A stretch of 64,000 bases of DNA from assembly GCF_022869785.1 (NCBI RefSeq), contig NZ_CP094997.1:6205001-6269000 (forward strand), written 5' to 3'. This document shows positions 1 to 7,893 of this stretch, one piece after another. This stretch comes from Dyadobacter chenwenxiniae (GTDB lineage: Bacteria > Bacteroidota > Bacteroidia > Cytophagales > Spirosomataceae). Below the pieces are notes generated by a model. That model ran no database searches, had not been told where the DNA came from, and worked only from the letters and a program-made list of their open reading frames with translations. Position 1 is the first letter of the stretch, and each line of letters opens with the position of its first letter. The position numbers and the translations under genes are program-made.

Positions 1-69
1 TTACCCAAGAGCTTGCACATTAACATCTTAACAATCTTGATCTCTTCTACTTCCAATATGACATGAAAA

Positions 70-150
70 GAGTAAAAAGTGCAAGAGTACAAAGTTCATG
101 AGTAAGATTACTCATAAGACTTTTAACTCTTAAACTCTGAACTCTAACTC
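70..150 (+). repeat. Long imperfect inverted repeat in the rRNA spacer
   Basis: Arms at about 70-104 and 109-150 are imperfectly complementary. The innermost 7 bp (ATGAGTA at 98-104 with TACTCAT at 109-115, loop AGAT) pair perfectly, and the outer parts pair with bulges through AAGAGT/ACTCTT blocks. It lies directly before the 5S rRNA, so in the transcript it would form a long hairpin in what is probably the 23S-5S spacer (23S itself is outside the window). A role in rRNA processing is inference. Confidence 0.45.
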
Positions 151-160
151 AAAGAGCTTG

Positions 161-270
161 TTGGTGACTATTGGCCTGGTGTTCACCTCTTCCCATCCCG
201 AACAGAGAAGTTAAGCCCAGAACCGCCGATGATACTTGGATCAAACCTGGTAAAGTAGGTAGTCGCCACA
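161..270 (+). rRNA. rrf: 5S ribosomal RNA
   Basis: The 5S rRNA of the large ribosomal subunit. The ends pair as helix I: TGGTGACTA at 162-170 is complementary to TAGTCGCCA at 260-268, with one G-T pair. The conserved core CCCATCCCGAACAGAGAAG followed by TTAAGCCC (192-218) and the GCCGATGATACT segment are present, as in other Bacteroidetes 5S genes. A rho-independent terminator follows at 286-316. The gene presumably closes an rRNA operon whose 16S and 23S genes lie before the window. Confidence 0.93.
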
Positions 271-285
271 ATACCATTAAATACG

Positions 286-316
286 AAAGACCATCTCAAA
301 AGGATGGTCTTTTTTT
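286..316 (+). terminator. Rho-independent terminator of the rRNA operon
   Basis: AAAGACCATC at 286-295 pairs with GATGGTCTTT at 303-312 across a 7-base loop, and the T-run continues to 316. It sits 16 bases after the end of 5S rRNA, as expected for the end of an rRNA operon. Confidence 0.85.
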
Positions 317-330
317 GTGCCCATTAACCA

Positions 331-370
331 GTGTTTACCTTTTTCCATCCGGAGCAGAGAAGTTAAGCCG
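331..370 (+). pseudogene. Degenerate second copy of a 5S rRNA segment
   Basis: The stretch from GTGTTTACC at 331 to AGAAGTTAAGCCG at 370 aligns without gaps to 179-218 of the intact 5S gene; I count about six mismatches in 40 bases. Helix I and the 3' half are absent, so it cannot fold as 5S rRNA. It lies just after the rRNA terminator. It is best read as the relic of a tandem 5S duplication or of recombination between rRNA operons. Confidence 0.7.
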
Positions 371-460
371 GGTTAAATCAAAAACTTGTGGAGCGTATAG
401 GATTTATATAGGTTGGTGTTTTTAGTAAACCTCATTAGTTTTGGAGAGTTTCCTGCCTAT

Positions 461-922
461 CATTCAGCTCTATTACCAGAGTTCATCCTCGAAAATTTGA
501 ATTAATTTCCACTGACTGGCCGGCCTGAGTCTTCCACGTGCATATCGATAAGAAAAATGCGGACGAGAATGATCCGGAAAGAAAGGACCTACTCTCCAAA
601 GCCTCTTTTCGACAATTACTGTTCAGGATTTGTCAATTCATGGCGATAAGGTCTTCCTTCACATTAAACGCCGCAGATGGCTCAATACCAAGACTGGAAA
701 AGCAGTTTACAGAGACGGGACAGAGGTAGCTAGTGGAACACGGATGACCAGTAAGTTTTTCGCTTTTAAAACCGGACTGTCGGGCAGGCATAAGTTGATA
801 CCGACCGAGTAGTGCCTAACGTTGCAAGATTTTATGGTGTTAATAGTAGGGGCCTGCTACGCGAATTCGGATCGCCGAAGCGGAAAAAATTGGTGGATAC
901 GAGGCCTAAGGATGTTTGGTAG
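461..922 (+). mobile_element. Decayed ISAon1-type insertion sequence
   Basis: Pieces of an ISAon1-family transposase can be read in successive frames. They are YHSALLPEFILENLN (from 461), HVHIDKKNADENDPERKDLL (from about 535), then from 609 STITVQDLSIHGDKVFLHIK followed by RRRWLN, YRDGTEVASGTRMT and FAFKTGL, ending at a stop near 812. From 818 VARFYGVNSRGLLREF resembles the start of the second ISAon1 reading frame and stops at 920. At least three frameshifts and internal stops break the gene, and the DDE catalytic part is missing. I see no terminal inverted repeats. Family assignment comes from remembered sequence motifs. Confidence 0.65.
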
Positions 923-1957
923 TATTGGGCGTTATTAAGGCGTGAATGGCAAGGATAGCTATTACGTTAAAATTCGTAATTGTCAGAGTGGCTTCAGGAA
1001 GTGGAGCTATCTGTTGGACAGTGACACCTCGAAAGAGTTCCTGCTATTAGTAACACTTTGCAAAAGCCGAACACTTGTGGTAATCAAGAAGGAGGCGCTC
1101 AACTGGTCTTTGAGCGCTTTCCAAGCCTTTAAAATGCATATGATCTGAGATGGTTCGCCGCGTGATTGGAGCTCAATCTTTTTGAATGCTATCGAAAAAA
1201 TATATAGGTTAACCAGACTATCCAAATGGAGTGAAAAGGATCGCCGATGCTAAGGTCCGGTGATCTGGCTTCAAGTAATTCTTCATTTCCTCAAAAAGTT
1301 GGTTTAGTTCAAGAGGCTTTCGCCATAGATTCTTTATCGCCGAACTTCCTCTCACCGTCTTCGATGTCGATCCGCGTTGATTCAAGCTCTGATGCCGAAG
1401 ATGCAGTCGAAAATTTCGGTATTCTAGTGACCATTGAAAGTTATATTTGGCGTAGTTCTGCCTTCAAAAAGTGCCGATTCGAAGGTTCTTCCGGAATTGG
1501 CTTTTCTCACTCAATTGCTAATGGACTTTAATCCAAATTCTGTTTTACCAAATCTACATTCTCAAACAACTTCATTAATGGCATTGTCATTTCATAATTA
1601 CCCGTTTCAGATATGATCCGGAGTTAATTAGGATTAATTTATCGCAGAATGATTATTTTTTTAGTAAAAGTGATAGATAGTGCAATAGATTTCGGTGATC
1701 TGAGTCAGCCGTTTTTAATTTGAGAGTATAAACAAGCTGTGCGTTGTTCACCTATCCAACCTGTGTTTTGCCGTTTTATAAATAATACAAAAAGCCGATA
1801 ATCAATTGCCTTTGTTCAGTAAATTTTGTCGATAGGAAAGTACAGGCCTTTATCAGTAACATTAGCATTTAGGTACAAAGCCTTTTCAAGACCAAGGATA
1901 TACAATTGGGTAAATAATGTCATGCTAATACTTTTTGCTTACGATCAAATCATAGAT
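923..1957. other. About 1 kb without a recognisable gene
   Basis: No short reading frame here resembles a known protein on either strand. The plus-strand frames at 942-1148 and 1247-1531 have no family features. On the minus strand one frame is open for about 82 codons (about 1466 down to 1217) but has no ATG. Given the decayed IS just before it, this is most simply degenerate DNA between the rRNA operon and the next gene. The last 100 bases presumably hold the promoter of the gene at 1958, but no clear TAnnTTTG box stands out. Confidence 0.5.
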
Positions 1958-3091
1958 ATGGAAACTGCTTCAATCAATCTGGTGACGAATGAAAGCAAGG
2001 TGAAACGACTTGCTTCTATGGATGCACTACGCGGTTTTGATATGCTGATGATTTCAGGAGGCGGCTCGTTTATTTATCTATTGGGAGGAAAAACAGGGTT
2101 TGCTTGGGTTGATGCTATTTCCGCCCAGTTCGTGCATCCAGAATGGCATGGGTTTACATTTTATGATTTCATATTTCCGCTCTTTCTTTTCCTAGCTGGC
2201 ACATCTCTTTCGTTTAGCTTAACGGGTGGGCTCGCCAGAGGCATTTCCAAATCAGCGCTTTTGAGTAAAACATTTAAACGAATGCTGATCCTGGTGGCAT
2301 TGGGTATACTCGATAAAAATGCACCCATTGATATCTTTGATCTTGCGCAAATACGCTACGGAAGTGTGTTAGGAAGAATAGGACTTGCAACGTTCATTGG
2401 AGCTATTCTTTACATGAATTTTTCATTTACGAGCAGGATTTGGATCGCGATCTCCACATTAATACTATACTATCTGAGCCTCGTCGCGATTCCGGTTCCG
2501 GGTTACGGAGCGGGAGACCTTTCCTTTGAAGGGAACCTCGTCGGTTGGTTTGACAGAAATTTCATGCCCGGTAAACTGAAACAAGGCACTTATGATGAGC
2601 TAGCATTGCTAACTCAATTTCCTGCTATTTGTCTGACATTATTCGGAACAATTGCAGGTGATATTTTGCTTCGTAATCAGGTTGTGGGAAATAAACTGAG
2701 ACAGCTTTTCCTTTGCGGACTTATCGGAATCGTTACAGGCTTGTTCTGGGATCTTGTTTTTCCAATTAACAAACATCTTTGGTCCAGTTCATTTATTATG
2801 CTGACAACGGGAATGGCATTCACAATGCTTGCCACATTCTACTGGGTCATTGACGTGAAGGGCTTTAAAAAGTGGGCTTTCTTTTTTCAGGTTATAGGCA
2901 TGAATTCCTTGGTGATTTACCTGGCTGTACGGTTTATCGATTTCAACGCTTCCTCCAAATTACTTTTTGAAGGATTTTACAAATATGCGCCGGAGAGATG
3001 GCATGAGGTGTTTAACGCATTGGGCGGATTTGTTATCGTCTGGCTCTTCTTGTACTTTCTTTACCGCAATAAGATATTTGTGAAGGTCTAG
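1958..3091 (+). CDS. NagX/HGSNAT-like membrane acyltransferase (DUF5009 type)
   Basis: A 377-residue polytopic membrane protein of the family that includes heparan-alpha-glucosaminide N-acetyltransferase and bacterial NagX, which are thought to acetylate amino sugars across the inner membrane. The hallmark RLASMDALRGFDMLMI follows the short cytoplasmic N-terminus, then HPEWHGFTFYDFIFPLFLF and further hydrophobic segments to the C-terminus (about ten in all). The frame is open upstream to 1826, but the ATG at 1958 gives the normal family start just before the DALRG motif. It converges on the next gene, and the two stop codons share CTAG at 3088-3091. The substrate is unknown. Confidence 0.8.
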   Translation: METASINLVTNESKVKRLASMDALRGFDMLMISGGGSFIYLLGGKTGFAWVDAISAQFVHPEWHGFTFYDFIFPLFLFLAGTSLSFSLTGGLARGISKSALLSKTFKRMLILVALGILDKNAPIDIFDLAQIRYGSVLGRIGLATFIGAILYMNFSFTSRIWIAISTLILYYLSLVAIPVPGYGAGDLSFEGNLVGWFDRNFMPGKLKQGTYDELALLTQFPAICLTLFGTIAGDILLRNQVVGNKLRQLFLCGLIGIVTGLFWDLVFPINKHLWSSSFIMLTTGMAFTMLATFYWVIDVKGFKKWAFFFQVIGMNSLVIYLAVRFIDFNASSKLLFEGFYKYAPERWHEVFNALGGFVIVWLFLYFLYRNKIFVKV

Positions 3092-4164
3092 TCAAGAAGC
3101 GATACGCTCTTGCCAAGATATTTTCCATATCGCTTTGCCTCCGACGCTAAGGATTTGATCCTAGCCTTCGTAATTTTTTCGAAGGGCAGCATCTCAATCG
3201 AAATCGTGTCTTTTTTTATAACGCGCTTCCACAAGCCTTTCACTTTTCCGTCAACAAGGATTGTAGGCATAAACATTCCGTTGTTACCAGGGACAATTTT
3301 GGATGCATAATGGGGAGCTAAAATCAGTGAACGATCCGTATAACCGAGCATATACTCGTCAAAACCGGGCAGTAGAAAAGTGGATGATAGGGAGTTAAAT
3401 TCAGGATGTTCTCGCCCTGTCCAATACGCTTTATTTTCGAATTCGATCCTTTCGAGCTGAGATGTAACCGAATTAAGCCCTTCGCGCGCATCAGTAATCT
3501 TTAATCCTGACCACCAGACAAAGTCGTTCAGCGTCGCCGGGCCGTGGCTGTTGAAGTAACGCAATGCTAATGCTGCCAAAGCTTCCTTACCTTCTGGATT
3601 TTTGGAATGGGGAACCCATTCATCTAGCAATACATAAGTTGCCTGCTTTTCATTGTGCACGCCAAGACAAAGCACTTGTTTCTGCGCAAGATGATTAATA
3701 ATATGTATGCCGCGCTGGCCTGTCGTTGGAATGCCAGCGTTCTCTAAAACGCCGTACACGTCACTCCGCATGAGCTGCTTACCGCCTTCCATTGCCCGAA
3801 TAAGCAAATCATGACTTTTGTTAAAAGTCGCATCATCCAATTCCAGTTGACGGTTGCGGCCGGCCGATCCGGCAATAATCCTTGGCGTAAGCAATTTCAG
3901 CATCCATCGAACGTCGTCCGCAGCAACAAAGTGTAATGTTCCTCGCATTGGCCACGTCCTGACGATTGCTTTTCTTGCGATAGCTTCATCAATATCCGCT
4001 TCTGTTCCGTTAGGCAGGCGCAAACCCAAAGACCATTTAGCACCTACATAATCCTGCGCCTGAATGGCACCCATCCAGGCGACAATTTCCTCCGGTGAAT
4101 GGGAAGGGTTGTGAGAGATCTGCTGATTGTAAAGGCGCAGTAATATGATTTCGTCAGTGGTCAT
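3088..4164 (-). CDS. AlkZ-like winged-helix DNA-binding protein (HTH_42)
   Basis: A 358-residue protein of the HTH_42 winged-helix superfamily, which contains the DNA glycosylases AlkZ (azinomycin self-resistance) and YcaQ/AlkX (interstrand cross-link repair). The opening AWMGAIQAQDYVGAKWSLGLR is typical. The catalytic position reads Q35-A-Q37, the QxQ form seen in AlkZ-like proteins rather than the QxD form of YcaQ. Later family blocks include TWPMRGTLHF and LLPGFDEYMLGY. It is encoded on the minus strand and its stop overlaps that of the plus-strand gene before it. Activity on alkylated or cross-linked DNA is inferred from the family. Confidence 0.75.
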   Translation of the reverse strand: MTTDEIILLRLYNQQISHNPSHSPEEIVAWMGAIQAQDYVGAKWSLGLRLPNGTEADIDEAIARKAIVRTWPMRGTLHFVAADDVRWMLKLLTPRIIAGSAGRNRQLELDDATFNKSHDLLIRAMEGGKQLMRSDVYGVLENAGIPTTGQRGIHIINHLAQKQVLCLGVHNEKQATYVLLDEWVPHSKNPEGKEALAALALRYFNSHGPATLNDFVWWSGLKITDAREGLNSVTSQLERIEFENKAYWTGREHPEFNSLSSTFLLPGFDEYMLGYTDRSLILAPHYASKIVPGNNGMFMPTILVDGKVKGLWKRVIKKDTISIEMLPFEKITKARIKSLASEAKRYGKYLGKSVSLLD

Positions 4165-4197
4165 ATTAATGATGGGTTCCTGGATAATGGCTGTAAA

Positions 4198-4881
4198 TTA
4201 ATTCTTTTGCAGATATATTTCGGCCCACCGCAAGTCTTCCGGCGTAGTGATCTTTATGTTTTCGTAGGAACCGGATATCAAATGAATTGGATAACCTGCT
4301 GCTTCCAAAACGCTGGCACAATCCGTAAACTGATCATTATAGCCCATTTCAAATGCTTTTTGCATCCAGTCCAGGCGAAATGTTTGCGGGGTCTGGATTA
4401 ATTGGAAGGCGCTCCTGTTCATGGCGGCGTTTTCGCCGTTTGCTTCCACTTTCCTGATAGAATCTTTTAGCGGAACACTCGTTACGGCGCTGCCCTGGTC
4501 AGCGGCTTTTGCAAAACTTGCGGCAATTATTTCCTTGCTGATCACCGGCCTTACGCCATCATGCACTGCAGCAAGTCCATCATTTCCCTGAATGCTCTTC
4601 AATCCGTTTTTAACCGAGGCGAAGCGGGAATCGCCACCAGCAACTAATGTATATGTGATGGAAAACAAATGATCTGCACAAAGCTGCTTCCAATAGTTTA
4701 TCTGGCTATTGGGAAGCACTAAAACGATCTTTAACGATTCAGAGTAGTTCCTGAAAGCATTGATGGTGTGCATCAGGATCGGGAGACCATTTATTTTCAA
4801 AAACTGTTTCGGGACCTCGCTCTTCATGCGATTACCGCTTCCTCCCGCAACGATTATAGCGTATTCTTGCATAGCAGTCAT
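4198..4881 (-). CDS. ispD: 2-C-methyl-D-erythritol 4-phosphate cytidylyltransferase
   Basis: IspD transfers CMP from CTP to MEP, the third step of the MEP route to isoprenoids, in the cytoplasm. The 227-residue length is normal. The nucleotide-binding signature IIVAGGSGNRMKSEVPKQFL lies at the N-terminus, followed by AVHDGVRPVIS and TPQTFR, all diagnostic of the family. Either the ATG at 4881 or the one three codons later could be the start. The gene is on the minus strand behind queA, from which it is separated by a terminator hairpin, so it may have its own promoter in that gap. Confidence 0.93.
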   Translation of the reverse strand: MTAMQEYAIIVAGGSGNRMKSEVPKQFLKINGLPILMHTINAFRNYSESLKIVLVLPNSQINYWKQLCADHLFSITYTLVAGGDSRFASVKNGLKSIQGNDGLAAVHDGVRPVISKEIIAASFAKAADQGSAVTSVPLKDSIRKVEANGENAAMNRSAFQLIQTPQTFRLDWMQKAFEMGYNDQFTDCASVLEAAGYPIHLISGSYENIKITTPEDLRWAEIYLQKN

Positions 4882-4936
4882 AAAAAAATGGTCAATTATG
4901 TATCAGGAAATCATATCCTTGACCATAAATGACCAT
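4882..4936 (-). terminator. Rho-independent terminator downstream of queA
   Basis: On the minus strand ATGGTCA (4936-4930) pairs with TGACCAT (4894-4888), with extra pairing inside the loop, and is followed by a run of seven U. It sits 20 bases after the queA stop and reaches up to the ispD start. Confidence 0.65.
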
Positions 4937-4956
4937 CTTGAAATTTTTATTTAAAC

Positions 4957-6006
4957 TTAAATTATCAACATCGCGTCGCCGTATGTGAAAAACTTATATT
5001 TTTCCTTGATTGCAAGCTCGTAAGCCTTCATCACTAAGTCAAAACCACCAAATGCACAAGCCGACATCAATAGAATCGATTCGGGAAGCTGGAAGTTTGA
5101 TAATAGTGCATTGGCAATTTTAAAATCGTAAGGTGGGAAAACGAATTTGTCTGTCCAGCCTTCCACAGCTTTGAGATGTCCGCTTGCGGAAACGGAAGAT
5201 TCGACAGCTTTCAAAGACGTCGTTCCAACTGCACAAATGCGTTTTTTGTTATCTATGGCTGCATTTACAATGTCAGCACTGCTTTGTGTGATCCGGTAGT
5301 TTTCGGAATCTGTTTTGTGTTTTGTCAGATCTTCAACATCCACGGTCCGGAATGTTCCAAGCCCAACGTGCAATGTTACCGGAGCAAAGTTAACACCTTT
5401 GATTTCCAAACGCTTCATAATCGCCTTCGTAAAGTGCATTCCAGCCGTTGGAGCCGCAACTGCACCAACGTGTTCAGCAAAAATGGTTTGAAAACGCTCC
5501 CTGTCCGAAGTCTCAACTTTACGTCTGGAAATAATTTCCGGAGGAAGCGGCGTTTCACCCAACTCGTCAACCAGTTTCATGAAAGCGTCATTATCGCCGT
5601 CATACAAAAAACGGATCGTACGCCCACGGGAAGTCGTATTGTCGATCACCTCAGCAACCAGGTCGCTGTCTCCGAAATAAAGTTTGTTGCCAACACGGAT
5701 CTTACGGGCCGGATCAACCAAAACGTCCCAAAGGCGCATTTCACGGTTCAGTTCGCGCAAAAGGAAAACTTCAATTTTTGCGCCTGTTTTTTCTTTTTGT
5801 CCGAATAGACGGGCTGGAAATACTTTTGTATCATTAATGGCCATTACGTCGCCGTCATCAAAATAGTTGATAAGGTTAGCAAAGGTTTTATGTTCAATTT
5901 CTCCTGTTTTACGGTGTACAACCATTAAGCGGGATTCGCCGCGGTCTGAGGGATGAAGTGCAATTAAACTTTGGGGAAGATCAAACTTAAATTCGGATAG
6001 CTTCAT
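4957..6006 (-). CDS. queA: S-adenosylmethionine:tRNA ribosyltransferase-isomerase
   Basis: QueA transfers and isomerises the ribosyl group of SAM onto preQ1 in tRNA, making epoxyqueuosine in the anticodon wobble position. The 349-residue protein is full length. It starts [19 protein letters not shown] and contains [21 protein letters not shown], the long central motif with [10 protein letters not shown] and [11 protein letters not shown], and the C-terminal [12 protein letters not shown] with TYGDAMLI. A good promoter match lies about 150 bases upstream on the minus strand (6156-6186). No other queuosine gene is visible in the window. Confidence 0.95.
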   Translation of the reverse strand: MKLSEFKFDLPQSLIALHPSDRGESRLMVVHRKTGEIEHKTFANLINYFDDGDVMAINDTKVFPARLFGQKEKTGAKIEVFLLRELNREMRLWDVLVDPARKIRVGNKLYFGDSDLVAEVIDNTTSRGRTIRFLYDGDNDAFMKLVDELGETPLPPEIISRRKVETSDRERFQTIFAEHVGAVAAPTAGMHFTKAIMKRLEIKGVNFAPVTLHVGLGTFRTVDVEDLTKHKTDSENYRITQSSADIVNAAIDNKKRICAVGTTSLKAVESSVSASGHLKAVEGWTDKFVFPPYDFKIANALLSNFQLPESILLMSACAFGGFDLVMKAYELAIKEKYKFFTYGDAMLII

Positions 6007-6155
6007 AGCTGAATATTCTGTGAATTTCTTTAGTCGTGAGCCAATAAGGCAATCGTGTACTTCTTATGAAAGAATTGTTGAGGACTGGATTACTTGCATA
6101 GTTGTTCCAAATTCTGTAATTTTTATGCAATCCAACATTCCAAAAATTAAGACCG

Positions 6156-6186
6156 CAAAAGTAGGCAATTTCCCGGTAAAATACAA
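6156..6186 (-). promoter_or_regulatory. Bacteroidetes-type promoter for queA
   Basis: Reading the minus strand, TTG (6186-6184) is followed by 20 bases and then TACTTTTG (6163-6156), a full match to the TAnnTTTG -7 element. Transcription would begin near 6149, giving a leader of about 140 bases before queA. Confidence 0.55.
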
Positions 6187-6198
6187 GAGGCTGGGTCC

Positions 6199-7704
6199 TT
6201 AAAGATTACGCAGGCTGCGCCGCTTCCAGCCAGGCGCTTTTTTGTTTTCCAAACCAGCTGACTTTTCAGCTCCCGAATCCGCTTTCTGCATTAACTGAGC
6301 TGTAATAATAGCTGCTAGTTTCGATGCGTCTTCTCGAATTTCTCCAACCAGCATTCCAGGCTGAAAATGATTTGAGACAAAATTGGTGTCAAAATTTCCC
6401 GAGACGAACACAGGGTGTTTCATCACAAACTTGCAAAAAGGCAATGTGGTTTGCACGCCCGATATCTGGTATTCATCAATGGCGCGGATCATTTTCTGGA
6501 TCGTTTCGTTGCGGTCGGCACCATAAGTGATCAACTTTGCGATCATGGGGTCATAATAGATGGGGATTTCCATACCGAGCTCAAAACCGTCATCCACTCT
6601 TACGCCATTGCCGGCTGGTTTTACATATGTATGCAATGTTCCAACGTCAGGAAGGAAATGATTGGCAGCGTCTTCGGCATAAACCCGCACTTCAATCGCA
6701 TGCCCCTTGATGCTCAAATCGGTTTGTTTTAATGTCAGCGGCTTTCCTTCTGCTATGAAGATCATTTGTTTCACCAAATCAACTCCTGTAATCTGTTCTG
6801 TTACGGGATGTTCTACTTGGAGGCGCGTGTTCATTTCTAAAAAATAGAAATTTCCTTGTTCATCCAGGATAAATTCGACCGTTCCGGCTCCATAGTATCC
6901 GCAAGATCTCGCCACATCAATAGCGCAACGACCCATTTCCACCCTGATTTCATTAGAAATAGAAATAGACGGCGCTTCTTCGATCACTTTCTGGTGGCGG
7001 CGCTGAATAGAACATTCGCGCTCAAATAAATGGATAATGTTGCCATGCTGATCGCCAAGAACCTGAATTTCAATGTGCTTGGGAGAAGTAATGTATTTTT
7101 CGATGAACACCGACCCATCGCCGAAAGATGTTTGTGCCTCACTAACAGCCCTGTCCATTTGTTCGTCAAAATCGGTTTCGTTATTTACAACCCGCATGCC
7201 TTTGCCGCCGCCACCCGCAGATGCTTTGATCAGGATGGGATAACCAATCTCCATGGCCCGTGTTTTGGCCTCGGTGCGGTCGGTTATAGCCGTTTCTGTG
7301 CCAGGAACCATTGGAATGTTATACTGGCCTGCAGCTTGTTTTGCAGCCAGCTTACTGCCCATAATCTCAATCGCCTCCGGCGAAGGTCCGATGAAAATAA
7401 GGCCTGCTTCCTGCACCATTTTGGCAAACCCGGCATTTTCGGACAAAAAGCCATAACCTGGATGTATCGCATCGACATTCAGATCTTTACAAACCTGAAT
7501 AATTTTATCACCTCTCAAATACGACTCTGAAGATGGCGCGGGCCCAATGCATACGGCTTCATCCGCGTAACGCACATGTGGCGATTTCCTATCGGCTTCA
7601 CTAAAAACGGCAACCGTCGCAATGTTCATTTCCCGGGCCGTCCGCATGATCCGCAAGGCAATTTCCCCGCGATTTGCAACCAGGATTTTTTTTATAGAGC
7701 GCAT
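6199..7704 (-). CDS. accC: Acetyl-CoA carboxylase biotin carboxylase subunit
   Basis: AccC carboxylates biotin on its carrier protein with ATP and bicarbonate, the first half of malonyl-CoA synthesis. The 501-residue protein begins MRSIKKILVANRGEIALRI at 7704. The frame is open to 7755, but those extra 17 codons have no family match. The biotin carboxylase N-domain (HPGYGFLSENAGFA), ATP-grasp loop (KASAGGGGKGMRVV), catalytic segment EMNTRLQVEHPVTE and C-domain (EVRVYAEDA) are in order. The last 35 residues are a Lys/Ala-rich tail beyond the usual end. No accB is adjacent. Related propionyl-CoA or acyl-CoA carboxylase subunits look similar, so the acyl substrate is not certain. Confidence 0.88.
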   Translation of the reverse strand: MRSIKKILVANRGEIALRIMRTAREMNIATVAVFSEADRKSPHVRYADEAVCIGPAPSSESYLRGDKIIQVCKDLNVDAIHPGYGFLSENAGFAKMVQEAGLIFIGPSPEAIEIMGSKLAAKQAAGQYNIPMVPGTETAITDRTEAKTRAMEIGYPILIKASAGGGGKGMRVVNNETDFDEQMDRAVSEAQTSFGDGSVFIEKYITSPKHIEIQVLGDQHGNIIHLFERECSIQRRHQKVIEEAPSISISNEIRVEMGRCAIDVARSCGYYGAGTVEFILDEQGNFYFLEMNTRLQVEHPVTEQITGVDLVKQMIFIAEGKPLTLKQTDLSIKGHAIEVRVYAEDAANHFLPDVGTLHTYVKPAGNGVRVDDGFELGMEIPIYYDPMIAKLITYGADRNETIQKMIRAIDEYQISGVQTTLPFCKFVMKHPVFVSGNFDTNFVSNHFQPGMLVGEIREDASKLAAIITAQLMQKADSGAEKSAGLENKKAPGWKRRSLRNL

Positions 7705-7893
7705 GGATTGGTCAGAATTTTGGTGGTAAGCTGTGAAAACAAGGGACGGGTGCAAAGTAGCATTTTTATTATTTTGCTAACTTACACTTTATCCTAATGT
7801 CGATATAGTATTAAAGTAAGCGCAAATTTTTTTAATTTTTGCATTTATCTAACATTTTTGTATTAATTGGTTACCCACATAAAATAACAGCGA

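Noticed and set aside
171..425. 84-codon open frame across the 5S rRNA
   Set aside because: It runs through the 5S rRNA, its terminator and the 5S relic; the translation has no protein features.
942..1148. 68-codon frame after the IS remnant
   Set aside because: No family features, no promoter and no continuity with transposase motifs; treated as non-coding.
1247..1531. 94-codon frame
   Set aside because: Ser/Ala-rich translation typical of random frames; a similarly open frame lies on the other strand, and neither looks convincing.
5176..5808. 210-codon frame antisense to queA
   Set aside because: It is fully covered by queA and its translation is Cys/Arg/Phe-rich shadow sequence.
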